A stretch of 64,000 nt of DNA from Cyclaneusma minus. Its lineage: Eukaryota > Ascomycota > Leotiomycetes > Marthamycetales > Marthamycetaceae. The notes below the pieces were generated by a model, which did no database searches, was not told where the DNA came from, and was given only the letters and a program-made list of their open reading frames with translations. Location of the stretch: positions 1 through 64,000 of the forward strand of contig JAKZHN010000017.1 in the NCBI GenBank assembly GCA_037179335.1, written 5' to 3'. Of the stretch, positions 47,168-60,200 are shown piece after piece (within the stretch, counting starts at the first letter, position 1; each line of letters opens with the position of its first letter). The translations under genes were made by a program, and so were the position numbers.

Positions 47168-48890
47168 TCCCGTCTCGGCCTTGGCCTCTAGTATGCTCTG
47201 CACGGCTAGACTTCCTCTGACCGCGCGGCCGCCCCGAGAGATGAATCTCTGATGAAACTTTAGCGAACGAGGGGTCTGCTCACAACATGCGGTCGAGACC
47301 CTTGGCCCAAAGCAGCTACAGAGCTGCAAGAAGGGGGCGAGGCTTGACGTGACAGAACGCACTGCGACGGCGATGCAGCAACGCTCGACTCAGCTCAACA
47401 TCAAGTATTGAAAAGAACATGAATCCTCTGTGTTTCCTATATGTATATGTAGTAAGAAGTTGGGGATCAACATAAGGCTGGTCCAGGGACCGGGGTACCA
47501 GTATGAGACACCAGTTCCGGGGACACCACGTTTCACCTTCAGTGCATTCGGCCTTGTGTTGAAGAACTGTACGACACCTTCGCTGATTCGACTTCATTGC
47601 TGACCAAAGGGGGCTCCCAGCTTCCAGCTCGTGTCGTGGCGTCGTCAATTGTCCTGTGAACTTGGCAGCCTCGTATCATCATTACCACCAACCAGGGGCT
47701 GAAGCCACCACAAAAGCTCCGCTGCCGGTATGACAAGGCGCCAGCAGGAAGGATTCGGGAGAAAACGGTTCGTGGACTTCATGCGAACGACTTCTCTTGG
47801 CCTATGGATTATGGGAGTCAAGCAAGTGCATACATGTACGAAAGTAAGATGATCGCAATCTATTACCGCTTCATGCATTGACGTGGACAAAGAGTCTCAC
47901 GTGCTTGGAATATCAAATACTTGTAGGGACCTAGCCTATGTCCAGACCTTTCGATCTGTTCCATGCTTACTCTCCATGCTCCTCAGTTTCATCTTTGTCC
48001 TTCCCCGCTCTTCACAAATCCAAAACATCAGCACACCTATACTCAATATTCCTGATTACACAAATCCAAAGCCACGTTCGTATCAGTATTTCTCCGAGAA
48101 TCCTACGGTACTTATTGCTCCCTTTATGTACGACCAAGATCCATACGGCACCTGGTACATGCTCTCCTCCTTTCGGGACCCTTTCCTCGATCTTAACGTC
48201 TGTTGTCAAATGCATACCAAAAGAGTGCATTCGAGGTCTCATCGTCAACACCTTTCTCATTAGGTACCCAGTCATACCGCCTCACACAAGATCACACTCT
48301 CCCAGCTCTATCACATAACAAAACCATCCCACACTTCCCCAAGCTCTTTTCTCAAAACACTACCACACACCGCCACACCATCCTTCCCGAAACCTCAGAA
48401 AATTGGTTGATAGTGTAGCACACAACCTCTGTGTGTGGCGTCCGTGTGAACACATGCAACTCCCCGGAGCCACGACCTGAAAACATGGCAGCTCTGCAAG
48501 TATCGGGTCGCGCGATCATGTCAGCCGGGCTCCAGCATGCCTATCTTTGGGATTCCAAGCTCGACATTGGCGTCTCGCGATGTCAGAGCTTATTCCCAAC
48601 TTCGACATCACTGCCACTAGACAAGTAAAACACAGAATCTAGTGCCGTCACGTGGAGAGCAGCAAGGATAAACCTGTCTTAACCTTGGGATCCAGCTTCA
48701 TAGGTAAGAACTCTGTTCATTCCCCACTTGCTCTTTTTAGAATTTATCCAAAGCCAGCCGCTGTAAAACACGAAACATATTATATAGCAGCCTAGCAGAA
48801 GTCTGCCAAATGTTGATAGTCTCACTACTTATAGCGCGCAGAATGGGAGTGCCGTCAAACTAATTACTAAATACTCGTTACAAAATCAAG

Positions 48891-49115
48891 AATTCGGGCG
48901 TTAGAAAATTCATTTCGTATTACAAAAATAAAGAGATACGGGTGTTGCAGAATCCATATTCGTATTATAGAAGTAAAGGGACGTGGATCTTAGAAAACTT
49001 ATATTTGCATTACTGAATTAAAGGAATACGGATACCAAGAAACTTACATTTATGTTCCAAAGTCGAAGGGATGCGGACGTTAGGAGACTTACATTTGCGT
49101 TCTACATAGCGAGAA
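48891..49115. repeat. 45-bp degenerate tandem repeat, 5 copies
   Basis: Five back-to-back units of exactly 45 bp begin at 48891, 48936, 48981, 49026 and 49071. Each opens with a form of ATACGGA and continues with TTAGAAAACTTACATT and a TA(C)-rich, AAAG-ending second half. The copies have diverged by substitutions but not by length. A part-unit seems to precede the first, from about 48858. There are no spacers, so it is a minisatellite and not a CRISPR array. Confidence 0.75.
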
Positions 49116-49867
49116 TGGGTAGTGGGCAGTGACAGCAGGTCGATGGTTTATAGAGACAAACAGTCTAATAAGCCGTAAGCTACATAGGTATATTTCCCAG
49201 AAATCAGATCTAAAGGCCTCGCAACTCGCAACTAGCAAGTTTAATAACAGGGGCTTTACCATTTCGACGGCAGGAAGGACCTGCGAGAACAGTATTTTGA
49301 AAAGGCAGCAGTGATCAGGATTAGCGGTGGTAGCTCACTAGAATGACAGTCCGTAACTGGGAGTCTGGAAAACTATGTGAAAGTGCACAAATGAACTTAC
49401 AGATTCAATGCCTTGACTTTGATGATACACGTAGGAAAGCAAACAAGTCGCTACCAGTCATCAGTGGTCATGTTGTTTGTGTTCCTTCCATCTAGGGGTG
49501 GGCCTAGATTGCTTTTTCGCTTTGGGGTGAGGATTCAAAATTAAGAGATCCCAGCGGACTTTTATACCTTGAGGCCTAAAAGAAGTTAGAAACAAGGAAG
49601 AATAAGGCACAAGACATCGCTGGATCTGATGAACTGTGGCTCTTCAGTCATGTCTCTTCATTCGGTAGGTTAACTAAGGTAAGGTGATCTCACGCCTTTC
49701 TTGCAAATGCTGTGTGGCTTCTGACACTCGGATAATTGGTCAGTGTAGGTTTTTTTCTTTGTATTCTGTAGGGAGATTGCGAGCTATCTACATACAAATA
49801 TTGAGATTTGAGGAGCTATTTACAAGCAGATTCTGATTTCTCTCCATTTGTCCGGTTTCCGGCGCCT

Positions 49868-52381
49868 TCATTGAGGCAAATTCTTACTAACATCCAAGCC
49901 CTTCAGCCTCCTTGCAAGCAAGCCCTCTGTCTGCGCCGTCTTCTGATTTCCCACGATTCCACCATAGCCAACGTCGCCTTTGTGCAGTTTGTCATAGCTG
50001 ACCGTACTGCTGCTGCTCGTTCCATTACTAGAAGAGCCTATGCTACTCCACGAATCCGTCATTGGATTGTTCGACAACACATCGTGATTTTCGCTCTGGC
50101 TCAGCGGTCGGGAATTCTCACTGTTCTGAGGGAGGCCGGACGGGATAGATGATGGTGCATTCGGAGCATTGAGATTGCTCAACCGTGGCGAAAAGCTGAA
50201 AGGAAGCGGCTCAACCAGTCTATTCTGAAAACCCGCTCCCCCATTCGATCCTGACGGAAATGAGTTCCCTCCAAAGCCCCTTTGCTGCGGAACCCCAGCC
50301 GACCGCCTCCTCATGGCTTTGTCCTCAGCCAATTGCGCACCCAAGCCGGCAGAAGCAGCGCTACCGACAAAATCGCGCGTAGGTTTGTACGCACTGTACC
50401 TTGGCTCCGGAAACGTAATTTCGTTGATCAGATTCTCTTTCCCGTCCGGTACGCGATTCGCAAATACGACACGAATACTTTTATACAAATAGTATCTTCC
50501 CTTTGCCGGGCAGCAAATCGGTAGGTGAATCAGATATCGAAGTGTCGGCTTGTTGTTGTCATCTTTCTCGTCTTTCGCGTTTTTGCTTGGGGATTGTGAT
50601 AATGCAGAGGAAATTATGGGACCAGCAGAATATATGCGTTGGCGCAAGAAGGTTTTGGTGCAGGGTTCCATGTCGGAAAGGTCGTAGGGAACTAAGAATA
50701 GTTTTACGGCTGTTTTGTTCGGGTTTTTGATTATAATTTGTAGTTGGCCTTTTTCAGGGATACGGTAGCTACCGCCGGGTGGGGCTTTGGCTTTGGGGGA
50801 TTTGGACCGGCGTTTTTGCTTTTGTGCTTTGCGCAGTTCGGTCTCTGTTGGCGTGGCACCCATAGCACAATTGCCCATTTCGAGATCAGCATTTGTGGAG
50901 AGAGCGGGCCGTCGTCGATGGTGCTTGGCGTTGGTTTCTGGAAGTGGTTCGGAAGGGGTGGGTAGGCCGGATTCCAGGTCGATGGCTCCGACGTAGGGCG
51001 AGGGGGAGGAGGTGGAGGTGGAGTGGCGGCCGTGGGGAGTGGTGGCGTAGCTGTAGAAGACGGCGGGGAAGGGGAGGGTGACGTGCGGTGGGCAGCGTAG
51101 ACTGGATTTGCATTTACCGAAGCCGAGTACACCGATTTGGGCGATGAAGTCGAGGGGTCTGGAGGGCGTGGTGGACATCCGGCCGCGGAGGATGCTTTCT
51201 TCGTAGGAACCGACCATGGAGGCGTGCTGGAGGGGAGAGTTTTCCGAATAGGAGGGGCGGCGAGAGCGGAGCAGGGAGGGTGATTGGGGGGAGCAGCTTT
51301 GGTTGGGGAAAGGGGTACTGTTCGTTAGAGATCGCCGAGGCTGGTGGGCTTGATAGGGGAAAGTGTTGTCTCGCCGTAAGTGAGGCAATGCTTTGTTGAT
51401 TGTGGATGAAGAAGGGAGAGAAGGAATAGACTGCCATGACTGAGAATGGAGGGTATATCGTCTTGGGCTACGGATGTCGATCGGATTTGGAGGCGAGGTC
51501 ATTTCCAGATCTTCATTGCTCTGAGATTGAACCAAAGGACTTGTTGGGGGCTTCAAGACGAAGCTTGTGGAGAGTGAGGAGTTAATCGAAGGGACTGGGG
51601 ACCCCGACTGCCATCCGGGTGTTGTGAGAGGTGCGGAAGTCGAGCGGTAGTCGCCGAATGGTAGAAAGTTGCGAGGCGGAGTGGTCGAGATGAACTTGCT
51701 GGGTGGACTTGTGGAAAGCCACGGGCTCGGAGGATAACCATCTTCTCTACTTCCATCTCGAAGCTGACGTCTTCCTGACGTGTCCCTTGCGTCTTCCTTT
51801 TCTCTAAAGTCTCCGCTGTGCAGTGCGGATCGCGGCCTCTTTATTTCCAATCCAGCTTGTAGGTTCTCATCTTCCTTTCGACTCGGAGGCCGAGGTGTTT
51901 CGCGGGTTTGATTTCCGTGGATCTGGGCAGGCTGCGGAAGTGGTGACAGACGTCGTAGTTCTTGATCACTGGTCCGGGGCGGCAGGTGGGTTTCGTGATC
52001 GTGATACAAGGACTCGAGCTTTCAAGGCGGGTGTTAGTCTGCGGTCACAATCATGGACTGGAGTTCTCAAAGAGTCTAGCATACATGTCTATTAGGAATC
52101 CAAGTTGGGCTTTCTCCTCTCTTAAGCCTCTCGATAAGCTCCAGGCGGTCCGAGGTTGCTTGCGAGGTTTCAAGGTCCGGATCGGCATTTGTGCCGCTGA
52201 AAGTCAAGAAAGCATCACTGGGACTGTCGGGAAGCAGGCCCTCGCAAAATTCAGTTCTTATGCTCTCTTCAGACACTCTGCGAGCGAAAGAAAGCGTTGG
52301 TGAAGGGTCCGGGACGACGAATGGAGATCTGTTCGGAGAAGCGGAGGGGTGCCGGCTAAGGTCGTCCTGGAAGATGGGCAT
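49868..52381 (-). CDS. Atos-type protein (DUF4210 plus chromosome-segregation domain)
   Basis: Two exons, 52381-52085 and 52018-49868, give 815 aa; the 66-nt intron joins phase 0. The N-terminal half is Ser/Pro-rich and probably disordered. A conserved block SYEESILRGRMSTTPSRPLD followed by FIAQIGVLGFGKCKSSLRCP (near the middle) is the DUF4210 signature. After a gap comes SYRIPEKGQLQIIIKNPNKT with LRYLIHLPICCPAKGRYYLY, the domain named for a role in meiotic chromosome segregation and found in animal Atos (FAM214) proteins. These are thought to be nuclear regulators; the molecular role in fungi is poorly known. The C-terminal 150 residues are again low complexity. It diverges from FYV7 across 789 bp. 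Confidence 0.85.
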
Positions 52382-53170
52382 GTTGAAGCTTCAAGATGAC
52401 CATTCTCCCAATAAAGGCAGGATCATTGGGGGGATTCCATTGCCACACAGTCTGGTTCCGGTACAGACAGTTGTTGCTTCAGGGCGGGGGTGATCACAGG
52501 TTGTGCCGTGCGTTATGGCGATATGGCAAGCGCTTCAAAAGGGTGGATGACTCCAAAGACTGAGCTATGCAGAACTTATGATGGTAGTGACACCCTGCTA
52601 ACTGCTTGCAGGCGAGAAAAGGCTGGAAGGAGAAACTGAGTCTGGTGCAGATGGGGGAGCTTGTTGACACGAAAGTCGGCAAAGAAAGCGTAGATTCAAC
52701 AGAATAGTGAGCCTATGGGACAAAGCAGTATTGAGAATGGGAGATGGACATGCGACAGTAGTCTGGGGTCTTACACATACATGTACATCACCAGAAGCAG
52801 GAACATTGAACGAGCAGCGGCGGACCTCGGAGAGCATCATCAGCACACAAAGCGGTCAAGCTTCTGTGTCATGGGCTGGTGAGATCGCTGCCGAGAGCCC
52901 CCGAAGTCGGCAAAAGTGACCCGTTCAGGGTCTTCCGAGCCTGAAAGACTTCAATGATCATGCAATTGGTGACGTGACGCCCGGAAGCCCGGCCGGAAAA
53001 ACCTATCGGAGCACCACTCTTAGCGCGGGCTTAGCGCAGGTCCACTCTAGCTCGGCCTCGCAGCGCACACTTCAATTTTCTTTCTCGTCCTCGCAAAACA
53101 AATCTTCGCACCTCCCACAACGCCAGCACTTCCACTCCGGAATTGGGCTTTCCAAAGCTCACGGTGCATC
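52382..53170. promoter_or_regulatory. Divergent promoter region Atos-type gene / FYV7
   Basis: 789 bp between outward-pointing starts. The segment just before 53171 is pyrimidine-rich, typical of an ascomycete 5' leader. No gene is seen in it. Confidence 0.5.
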
Positions 53171-53834
53171 ATGGCACCCAAGAGGCCTGCTGATGATGAT
53201 GGAGACGCTGTTTCTGCCAAGAAGCGTCGCACCGGCTTCAAAGTCGGTCCCGACAATCTTCCTGACGGCACCTGGAAGAGGAAGGGTATGTTCCCTCGCC
53301 GCCCATCCCAATCCCTTCGCCATCCCAACCCACCTGCTGACATACAGTCCAGTCACCAAGATCAAGGCCGACCTCATTCACAAGGCCAAAGTGAAGAAGG
53401 AGTACGCCAAGATCAAGGCTCGCGAGCCGCCCACTGACAGGCCTCTGCCCAAGGAATTGTCTCCGGCTGCTGAGCCCTCGCTGGAATTGCATCCAGACCG
53501 ACAGGCCATGCTTGATGCCCCCGAGCCTGAACCTCAGAATGCCGATCGTCGCGATGGCGCCGAGTTCCAAAGACGAGAGCGACGCAAGCCACGCAAGCCC
53601 GCCTATTTTGAAAAAGAAATGGCCATCGCCGAACAGAAAAAGGCCGAGGCCGAAGCAAGAAGGCTGGAGTTCGAGCGACGCGAAAAAGAACGGGCTGAGA
53701 AGCGTGCTGAACGCGAGAAGCAACGCGCTGCTATGGCCAAGGCCCGGTCTGGTGGCAAAGGTGGCCAGAGGAAACTCGGCAGAGAGAGCAAGGTGCTTCT
53801 CGACAAGGTGAAGAAGATCGTTGACGCTTCGTGA
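53171..53834 (+). CDS. FYV7-like rRNA-processing protein
   Basis: Nucleolar protein of the small-subunit (18S) rRNA maturation machinery. Two exons, 53171-53285 and 53353-53834, give 198 aa, close to the family size. The basic N-terminus ends in GFKVGPDNLPDGTWKRK, and the splice joins it to VTKIKADLIHKAKVKKEYAK, the hallmark of the Fyv7/TAP26 family. The C-terminal half is a long charged helix rich in Lys, Arg, Glu and Ala (about residues 120-180), then a GKGG linker and a short basic end. The acceptor at 53352 (second of two close AGs) was chosen because the first breaks the frame. The intron is 67 nt with a perfect GTATGT donor. Confidence 0.88.
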
Positions 53835-54180
53835 AAAGACCTGCGTTATGTGCAACAAAACCCACCGCGAGGCATTGTCCTATCGCCACTGCAGCTCTAG
53901 GCTGTGCGACTTGTCTTCGCGCGTTCGGCACCCTAGGACCCCGCAGTAAGTACTCCTTTTTTCCCACACTTGATCCTCCTGGCTTGCTATGATGAAACAT
54001 ACAGTCAACAGTTATCCCTGTCTAAATCACCTATGTTGAGTTTAATAATTAGACTCTGAGCACCCGTTCACCTCCATTTGCTTTATTTTACATGATCTGG
54101 ACTTGGCAGCTCATACTAACCGAGTAGCAGGGCATAGAGACCTCCGACCCATCGTGGCTGTTACCCAAGGCGACAAATTC

Positions 54181-54454
54181 ATGCGAGTGCTTATAGATAT
54201 TCCAAATGATGTGAATATTCCAGATGATGGTGAATGTTTTCACCTTATTGGGAATATTCGTCGGATCCGAGTCGAATAGCGGTTCTGATCCGCCAACCCT
54301 CGATCCACCAAACGAGAAAGAGTATGACGACGTCGTCGAACCCGCCGAGGACGGGAAGCTCGACGCCATAATTCCGAAATCGATTATGCGCAAATCTGGT
54401 CCCAAAGACGTCGTCCCCCCTGTCGAGCGCCCCGGACTGCTATTTACAGGTTAG
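54181..54454 (+). pseudogene. Possible broken small gene (acidic protein)
   Basis: From 54181 one frame reads like protein (MRVLIDIPNDVNIPDDGECF) and stops at about 54279. Another frame overlapping it (from 54224) continues with an acidic, Pro-rich stretch (NEKEYDDVVEPAEDGKLDAI) and ends at a GTTAGT donor-like site at 54451. The two look like parts of one gene split by a frame change or a missed short intron. No family recognised. Confidence 0.25.
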
Positions 54455-54822
54455 TACTTCCTACAGAACATCCCTTCCAGATCTTATGATTATACTTGGT
54501 TCATGCACCACTCATAGGGCCTTCGGGCTATTGCTGAGAAACCTTACCTATACCTAAACTTTATATGACTCCACTACTAGTTCTACATCTCGTGTTCATC
54601 GCCTGTGGAATATATCAGATGCTAATGCTTTACAGAACCTGTTTAGACATAGTTTGTGCCCGACAAGTTGTGCGGGCCACATTAGTGGGATACGACTTGA
54701 GATGGCGGGAAGAAAAGACTGGTTATCCTACATGCAGATAGTTGGAAAAGCGCCGGATGGTCAACAATGAAGCAACCACATTCTCGTCCTCGCCCATTGA
54801 CCGTACCCTGCCCCTCTCGTGT

Positions 54823-55062
54823 CTACATTGATGTAGTGAAAATCACTGCCTCACCTGTCTGCTCGGCCCACTTTCCACCGACCACCGGCTTTCCCTCCGC
54901 CTTGTCTACCAGGTACTTCTGACATTTGGTGTAAATCCATTGCTCCAGGGCAAGAGCCAAGGAAGATCTTGACGCACGTTGCTCAGTCAATGGAAAGGTG
55001 TGTGTGCCAAGCGGAATCTGATTCATGTCCAGCTTCTGAGTATCCTTACATGTAGCCTTCAT
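54823..55062 (-). CDS. Possible small hypothetical protein (79 aa)
   Basis: A 79-codon frame opened by ATG. Its centre looks helical (RSSLALALEQWIYTKCQKYL) and the composition is balanced, unlike the shadow frames around it. No signal peptide, membrane segment or known domain, so coding status is uncertain. Confidence 0.25.
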   Translation of the reverse strand: MKATCKDTQKLDMNQIPLGTHTFPLTEQRASRSSLALALEQWIYTKCQKYLVDKAEGKPVVGGKWAEQTGEAVIFTTSM

Positions 55063-55954
55063 AGTTCATTCATGTCTTGTGTCATCGCACTGATCGTCTT
55101 GATCTGCTTTTCGGGTTTCTCAAGTTGGTAACCCTTGGCGAAATGTCTGTGTACCTTTACCCCACACTCCCCACGCTCTCCGCAAATCTCGCTCCAGTCC
55201 CCAGCTCCACGCACTGCATCTCCCAGTCCCCCATACTAACTGTACATTTCAATTTTATCACTGCACGCCCTATCGCTGGCACTGTCGGCCTTCCGCGACC
55301 AGTGCCTGGTGGGAAGGATAACTTCACTGGACGCCTGGGAGACTCGGTGCAACCATAGAAAGCGCCCAGCCCTGCAGAGTGACGCAAAATCCCAACGCTC
55401 CAAGACGGAACTACAGTACCAAAGTTGGCAAGCAAGTTGAAGGGTCAGCCTCGGGTCAATAGCCTTTGAAGCAATAGCAATGGTTCCGCACAGTTTACCT
55501 TTCACTGGAATTTCTCTTATCGCACGTTATGCGGAGAGGCAGGGATGTCTGCGCACGTTGGGTGGTACTCTAAAGGATGATTTCCTTTTCTTTCTCGTTG
55601 AACCCGGTTGCAGACCACACACAGTTCACATCTCAAAGAACGTGTCTCCATAATTCTGAACATGCCACCACATCATGCAGGTGGAAAATCGGTGTCTGGC
55701 GGTTTTTGAATCTGGGGTCTTGATAGAAGACCCTTACGCAAGTTGGCCTGATTTAGGTTTGCGTCAGGCTTAATATAAGTAGGTACCCACGAGCCCTCAA
55801 TTCAGATGTTTGCTTTCCTACCATACCTGATTCCAGAGTCCTAGCTTGACTTACAGACCCAAGGTTGAGCTTCTTTCGAAACTCCACCATCATTCCAAAA
55901 CCTCTTGCCATTGTATCACTCCAAACAAGACCTATATCTCACACATCCACAACT

Positions 55955-56917
55955 ATGGCTCCAGCAGCCCTCACCGACAGCGTCTCACAGCACCGTGACG
56001 GCCTCGCCCTCGAACAAACCTCCGACGCCATCGACGCCGTCCACACAGCCGGCGCCAAAAAGGAAAAATCTCAATTCCGACAATACCACACCGCGTCCCC
56101 CTCCATCCGTGCCTTCTACCACGAACAACACACCAAGCAAACCGTGGCCTACAACCTACGCGCCCGCAACCTCTTTCACTCCACCATCCGCGCCGAAATG
56201 TCCATCTGGGACGCCATGGAGAAACTCAATAAGCTTATTGACGACTCTGACCCGGACACTTCCCTATCCCAGATAGAGCATCTGCTGCAATCTGCGGAAG
56301 CTATTCGCAGAGATGGTAGGCCGAGGTGGATGCAGTGTGTGGGGTTGATTCATGATCTGGGGAAGCTGCTGTATTTTTATGGCGCGCAGGGGCAGTGGGA
56401 TGTGGTCGGTGATACATTTCCGGTGGGCGTTAGGTTTAGTGAGGCTAATGTGTTGGGGAGAGAGAGTTTTAAGGACAATGACGATTTTGGACATGGGGTT
56501 TATGATAGTGAGGAGGGCATTTATGTGAAGGGGGGCGGACTGGGGCAACTCATGTTGAGTTGGGGGCATGATGAGTACTTGTATGAGGTTGTTAGGGGGC
56601 AGAGTACGTTGCCGGAGGAGGGGCTGGCTATGATTAGGTGAGTTGAGGCTTTCAGGGCGGTTTGATGATTGGTGTGGATGGACATTGCTGACTGATGGTG
56701 ATTTGGCAGATACCATTCTTTCTATCCGTGGCATACGGCGGGGGCGTACAGGGAGTTTATGAATGAGAAGGATAAGAAGCTGCTAGATGCCGTGAAGGCG
56801 TTCAATCCGTACGATCTGTACAGCAAGAGCGACGAGGTGCCGAGCGTGGAGGAGCTGAAGCCCTATTACCTGGAGCTTATTGATGAGTTCTTTCCGGAGA
56901 AGATCATCAAGTGGTAG
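55955..56917 (+). CDS. myo-Inositol oxygenase
   Basis: Oxidises myo-inositol with O2 to D-glucuronate, the first step of inositol breakdown, using a di-iron centre. Two exons, 55955-56637 and 56710-56917, give 296 aa, the usual length. By alignment to the known mammalian ligands the iron-binding residues are all present: His109 (IEHLLQ), His133 and Asp134 (GLIHDLGK), His205 (SWGHDEYLY), His230 (RYHSFYPWH) and Asp263 (NPYDLYSK). The substrate-binding WMQCVGLIHDLGK and GDTFPVG segments are also intact. The splice falls between Ile and the Arg before YHSFYPWH, and the intron opens GTGAGT. The frame is open upstream from 55865 but only with a TTG; 55955 is the first ATG. It converges on HRQ1. Confidence 0.95.
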
Positions 56918-57229
56918 GGTGAGACTTCTTGGTCGGTAGTGAAACTTCAGGGGACGTAAAACCTAGCGCTTGCTAGAGACATATAACTTGTGGCCGGCCG
57001 CTAGAGTCACGGGACTGATTGGCCTTGATAAGTCGTTGGATTTTGGTTCCCTTCACCTATATAAGGCTACCTAGGACTCGATAGATTGTGTGAAGCCAAT
57101 TACTCGTTGGGATTCACAAGGCAGCAAGGTGATATCAACGTCAGAGCTTAAGTCATTCATCGCTCTTCCCTTGTAATTTGAGGGTATTCAACTTGGGGTA
57201 TCATCCGTGTCTAAGCATAGTCTCAGTCA
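56918..57229. other. Convergent intergenic region
   Basis: 312 bp between the 3' ends of the myo-inositol oxygenase gene and HRQ1. Nothing recognised. Confidence 0.6.
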
Positions 57230-60200
57230 TCAATCCTCATCCTCAACCTTAACCACAATCTCCTCCCCACTCGCACCAAGCTCCACTACCCTCCGTCCCC
57301 TAGGCCTAACCTCCTCCGCAAGAACCACAGTCTCCACCCCCTCCTCCTCCGGCCCCCACGGCAAACTCTCAACATCAACATCCCACCCTAAAAGACACCT
57401 CAGCACCACCCCCGCACCAGCCTTACTCATCACCTCATTCCCCTCCTTACACATCTCACTCGCCACACACTCCACACACCCCTCCCCACACCCACACCCT
57501 TCGACCCTGCCCACCGCTTTTTCCACAAGCCCTTCCACATACTCAAACGCCTTTGCCGCAATCCCGCTGCCCCCGGCTCCCCCTTTCGCATCATAAAACG
57601 TCAATCTCGCCGGCCTTTTCCTCTTCGTTTCATTCTTTGCAAACTCCTTGAGACCGTTCTTACACTCCGTGCGTACATCTCCTGGCATACTGACTACACA
57701 GCTGGGCACCAAACTCAACACCGCATGTTCGGCGGCATGAATCGCACCGCCGATATGAATCCGTCTAGCCCTCAGAATATCCAGCGCCTGTCTTGGCACA
57801 TCCAGCCACATACCCCTACTCCTGATCACAACCGGCGGATTATCCACCTGCACAGCATCCAAAATTCTTCTCTTCTTATCAACCTTGAAAAAACCAAACA
57901 CCGTCTGCGTAATCCTGATATCGCCAAAATACGCTCTTGATTTACTCGGTGCTGGTAGTCGTCTGATAAGTTCCGTTTCGATCGGATCAACGTCCGTGAA
58001 GTCGCGCTGCTGCGTCGTCCAATCGACATTGACTCTCTCCACCTTTGCGATCTTTTGCTCGGGCAGGAATTCTTTGACCATGTAGGAGGTACCTTGGTGT
58101 AGGAAGATGCCGCCGTCGTAGAGGGTGAAGAATGCACGTGAGGCTTCAAGTTCTTCAAGGACGATGTTGCGGTTATGTGTTGTGTCGATAATGGCGAAGT
58201 GGTCTTCTTCGGTATCTCTGATAGACACATGCTTCGAAGGATAAGGAAGGAAACGCGTCGCAGTGTGGTAAAAGCCCGTGTCGTCTTTCACCAGCCGCTC
58301 TGTGCAAATCTTGGGAAGTAGGGGGCCGAAATAGGAAACGTCGGTGTCGGGGTGAATAGGCATTTCGTGGGCGGCGCATTGCACGTGGCCTTCGAGAACA
58401 AGCATGTTCTCCAAATCTACTTGTAGCTCGCAGTTTGGCTTTGTGAAGATTTCGTCCGGGTTCTGCATGTAGTACTGATCGGTAGGAAAGCAGTCTCCAA
58501 GCAGCACGCTCAAGCTGTCTTTGTTCCTTCGTCCGGCTCTTCCACTCTGCTGTCTCAAGTTTGCAATAGTGTAAGGGAAGCCGACTGTAATAACAGCATC
58601 CAAGGATCCAATATCGACACCCAGTTCCAAAGCCGTAGTAGCAACAATCCCCATCAACTTCCCCTCAAACATCTCACTCTCAATGCGTCGTCTATCCTGC
58701 GGCGTATAACCCCCCCTATACCCCATTACCCTCGCCATACACTCCGGCCTCTCCAACGCCTGCAGTTCTGTTTTAACAGCACCCACAAGGGCCTCACACT
58801 GTTTCCGCACCCTACAAAACGCAATCACTCTCACACCCCTCAATATCAACTGGCAAAAAAGTCTCGCACTCTCGAACATCGCATCACCACGTCCCGAACT
58901 CGGATCCCCCGGATCCTTGAACGGCGTGTTCCAGCAAACAAACTCCTTCCTCCCACTCGGACTGCCATCAAAATCCGTCAACTTCACCCCTTTCACTCCG
59001 AATACTGTTTCAAAGTGCTCTTTCGGATTTGCCACTGTCGCTGAGCAGGAAATAAACTTGACGTGGCGATTTCCCACAGCGGCACATACTCTCCTTAGTC
59101 TCCTCATGATAAGAGCAACGTGAGAGCCGAAGAGACCGTTGTATACGTGTATCTCGTCCACGACCACAAACTTCAAGTTCTGTAGAAATGTGCGCCACTT
59201 CTCCTCCTGTGAGAGTATGGTAATGTGCAACATATCCGGATTTGTAAAGATAATGCGCGCTTCATCCCGAATCAAGTTCCTGTCAGCCATCGGCGTATCG
59301 CCATCAAATGTCTCCACAAGCGTCTCTTCCAGCCCGCCCAGAAACCGCATCATCTCCTTCAAACTGCGTCGTTGATCCTGCGCCAGTGCTTTCGTAGGGA
59401 AGATATACATTGCCCTCGTATTCGGATCTTGCTCCAGCGCATGTAGCACCGGGACTTGGTAGATCAGGGATTTGCCTGAGGACGTGGATGTAGCGACGAT
59501 GACGTGGTGGCCTGCATGGAGGTTGTTGATGGCCTCTGCCTGGTGAGCGTAGAACTGCGTGATGTTTTTCGTGTTGTAAAGTGCATTAACCAAGTTTTGG
59601 CTCAGCACAAAGTCTAGTTCGCCATAAATAGCTTCCTGGGGATCGAATACGCGGTGGCCATCGGGGACTATCTGGCCCGTATACCATTCCGCCTCCTTTA
59701 TCTCCTCCACTATCTCTTTCACGCTCTTCCGCTCTTTTGGTATCGTCTTGGGTAAAGTACTAGTACTGAGTTCTTTCCCCGGCGTCGTGCCTCTACTTGC
59801 TGATGGCCGAGGAATGTATTGCTCTGCCTCCTTTTCCAGGGTTTCTTCCGCATCTTGCCCAGCCTCCACACAGCGGTTCAAGAACTCATTGATCGCATTG
59901 CTGAACTTTTTGTTGCGCTTTTCGATGAGGTTCATCATTTGCTTCTGACTGTAGACGGGCATATTCAATTCCTCGTCGCGCAAATTGCGTGTTGCTTTTG
60001 TCGGCATCCCAGTTTTCTTGTCCGTGACTTGGCGTTTCAAATCGCCGTCTATGAATTCGAAGAATAGCACTTCTTTGCTTGGCCCTTGTTCATCTTCTTT
60101 TCCTCGCTCCTCTTCCCCACCGTTGGCCTCTCCAGCCGCCTGCTCATTCCGGAATTTCCGCAACGAAGCGCCAGTCAGCCCACCTCTCCCACTCACACCC

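Larger units (their letters stand above)
46450..49867. other. 3.4-kb gene-free region with tandem arrays
   Basis: Contains the promoter of the RhoGAP gene at its left. No gene is recognised; open frames of 60-126 codons (for example 47883-48263 and 47938-48318) overlap each other on both strands without domains. Two tandem arrays lie here: a 14-bp unit at 47113-47167 and a 45-bp unit at 48891-49115. The right end is the 3' side of the Atos-type gene. Confidence 0.5.
53835..55954. other. 2.1-kb region with only doubtful small frames
   Basis: No gene is recognised with confidence. Two small frames listed separately (54181-54454 plus, 54823-55062 minus) have some coding character. The right end carries the promoter and leader of the myo-inositol oxygenase gene. 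Confidence 0.5.

Noticed and set aside
48891..49115. CRISPR-like array
   Set aside because: Units are directly contiguous and diverged, with no spacers, and the genome is eukaryotic.
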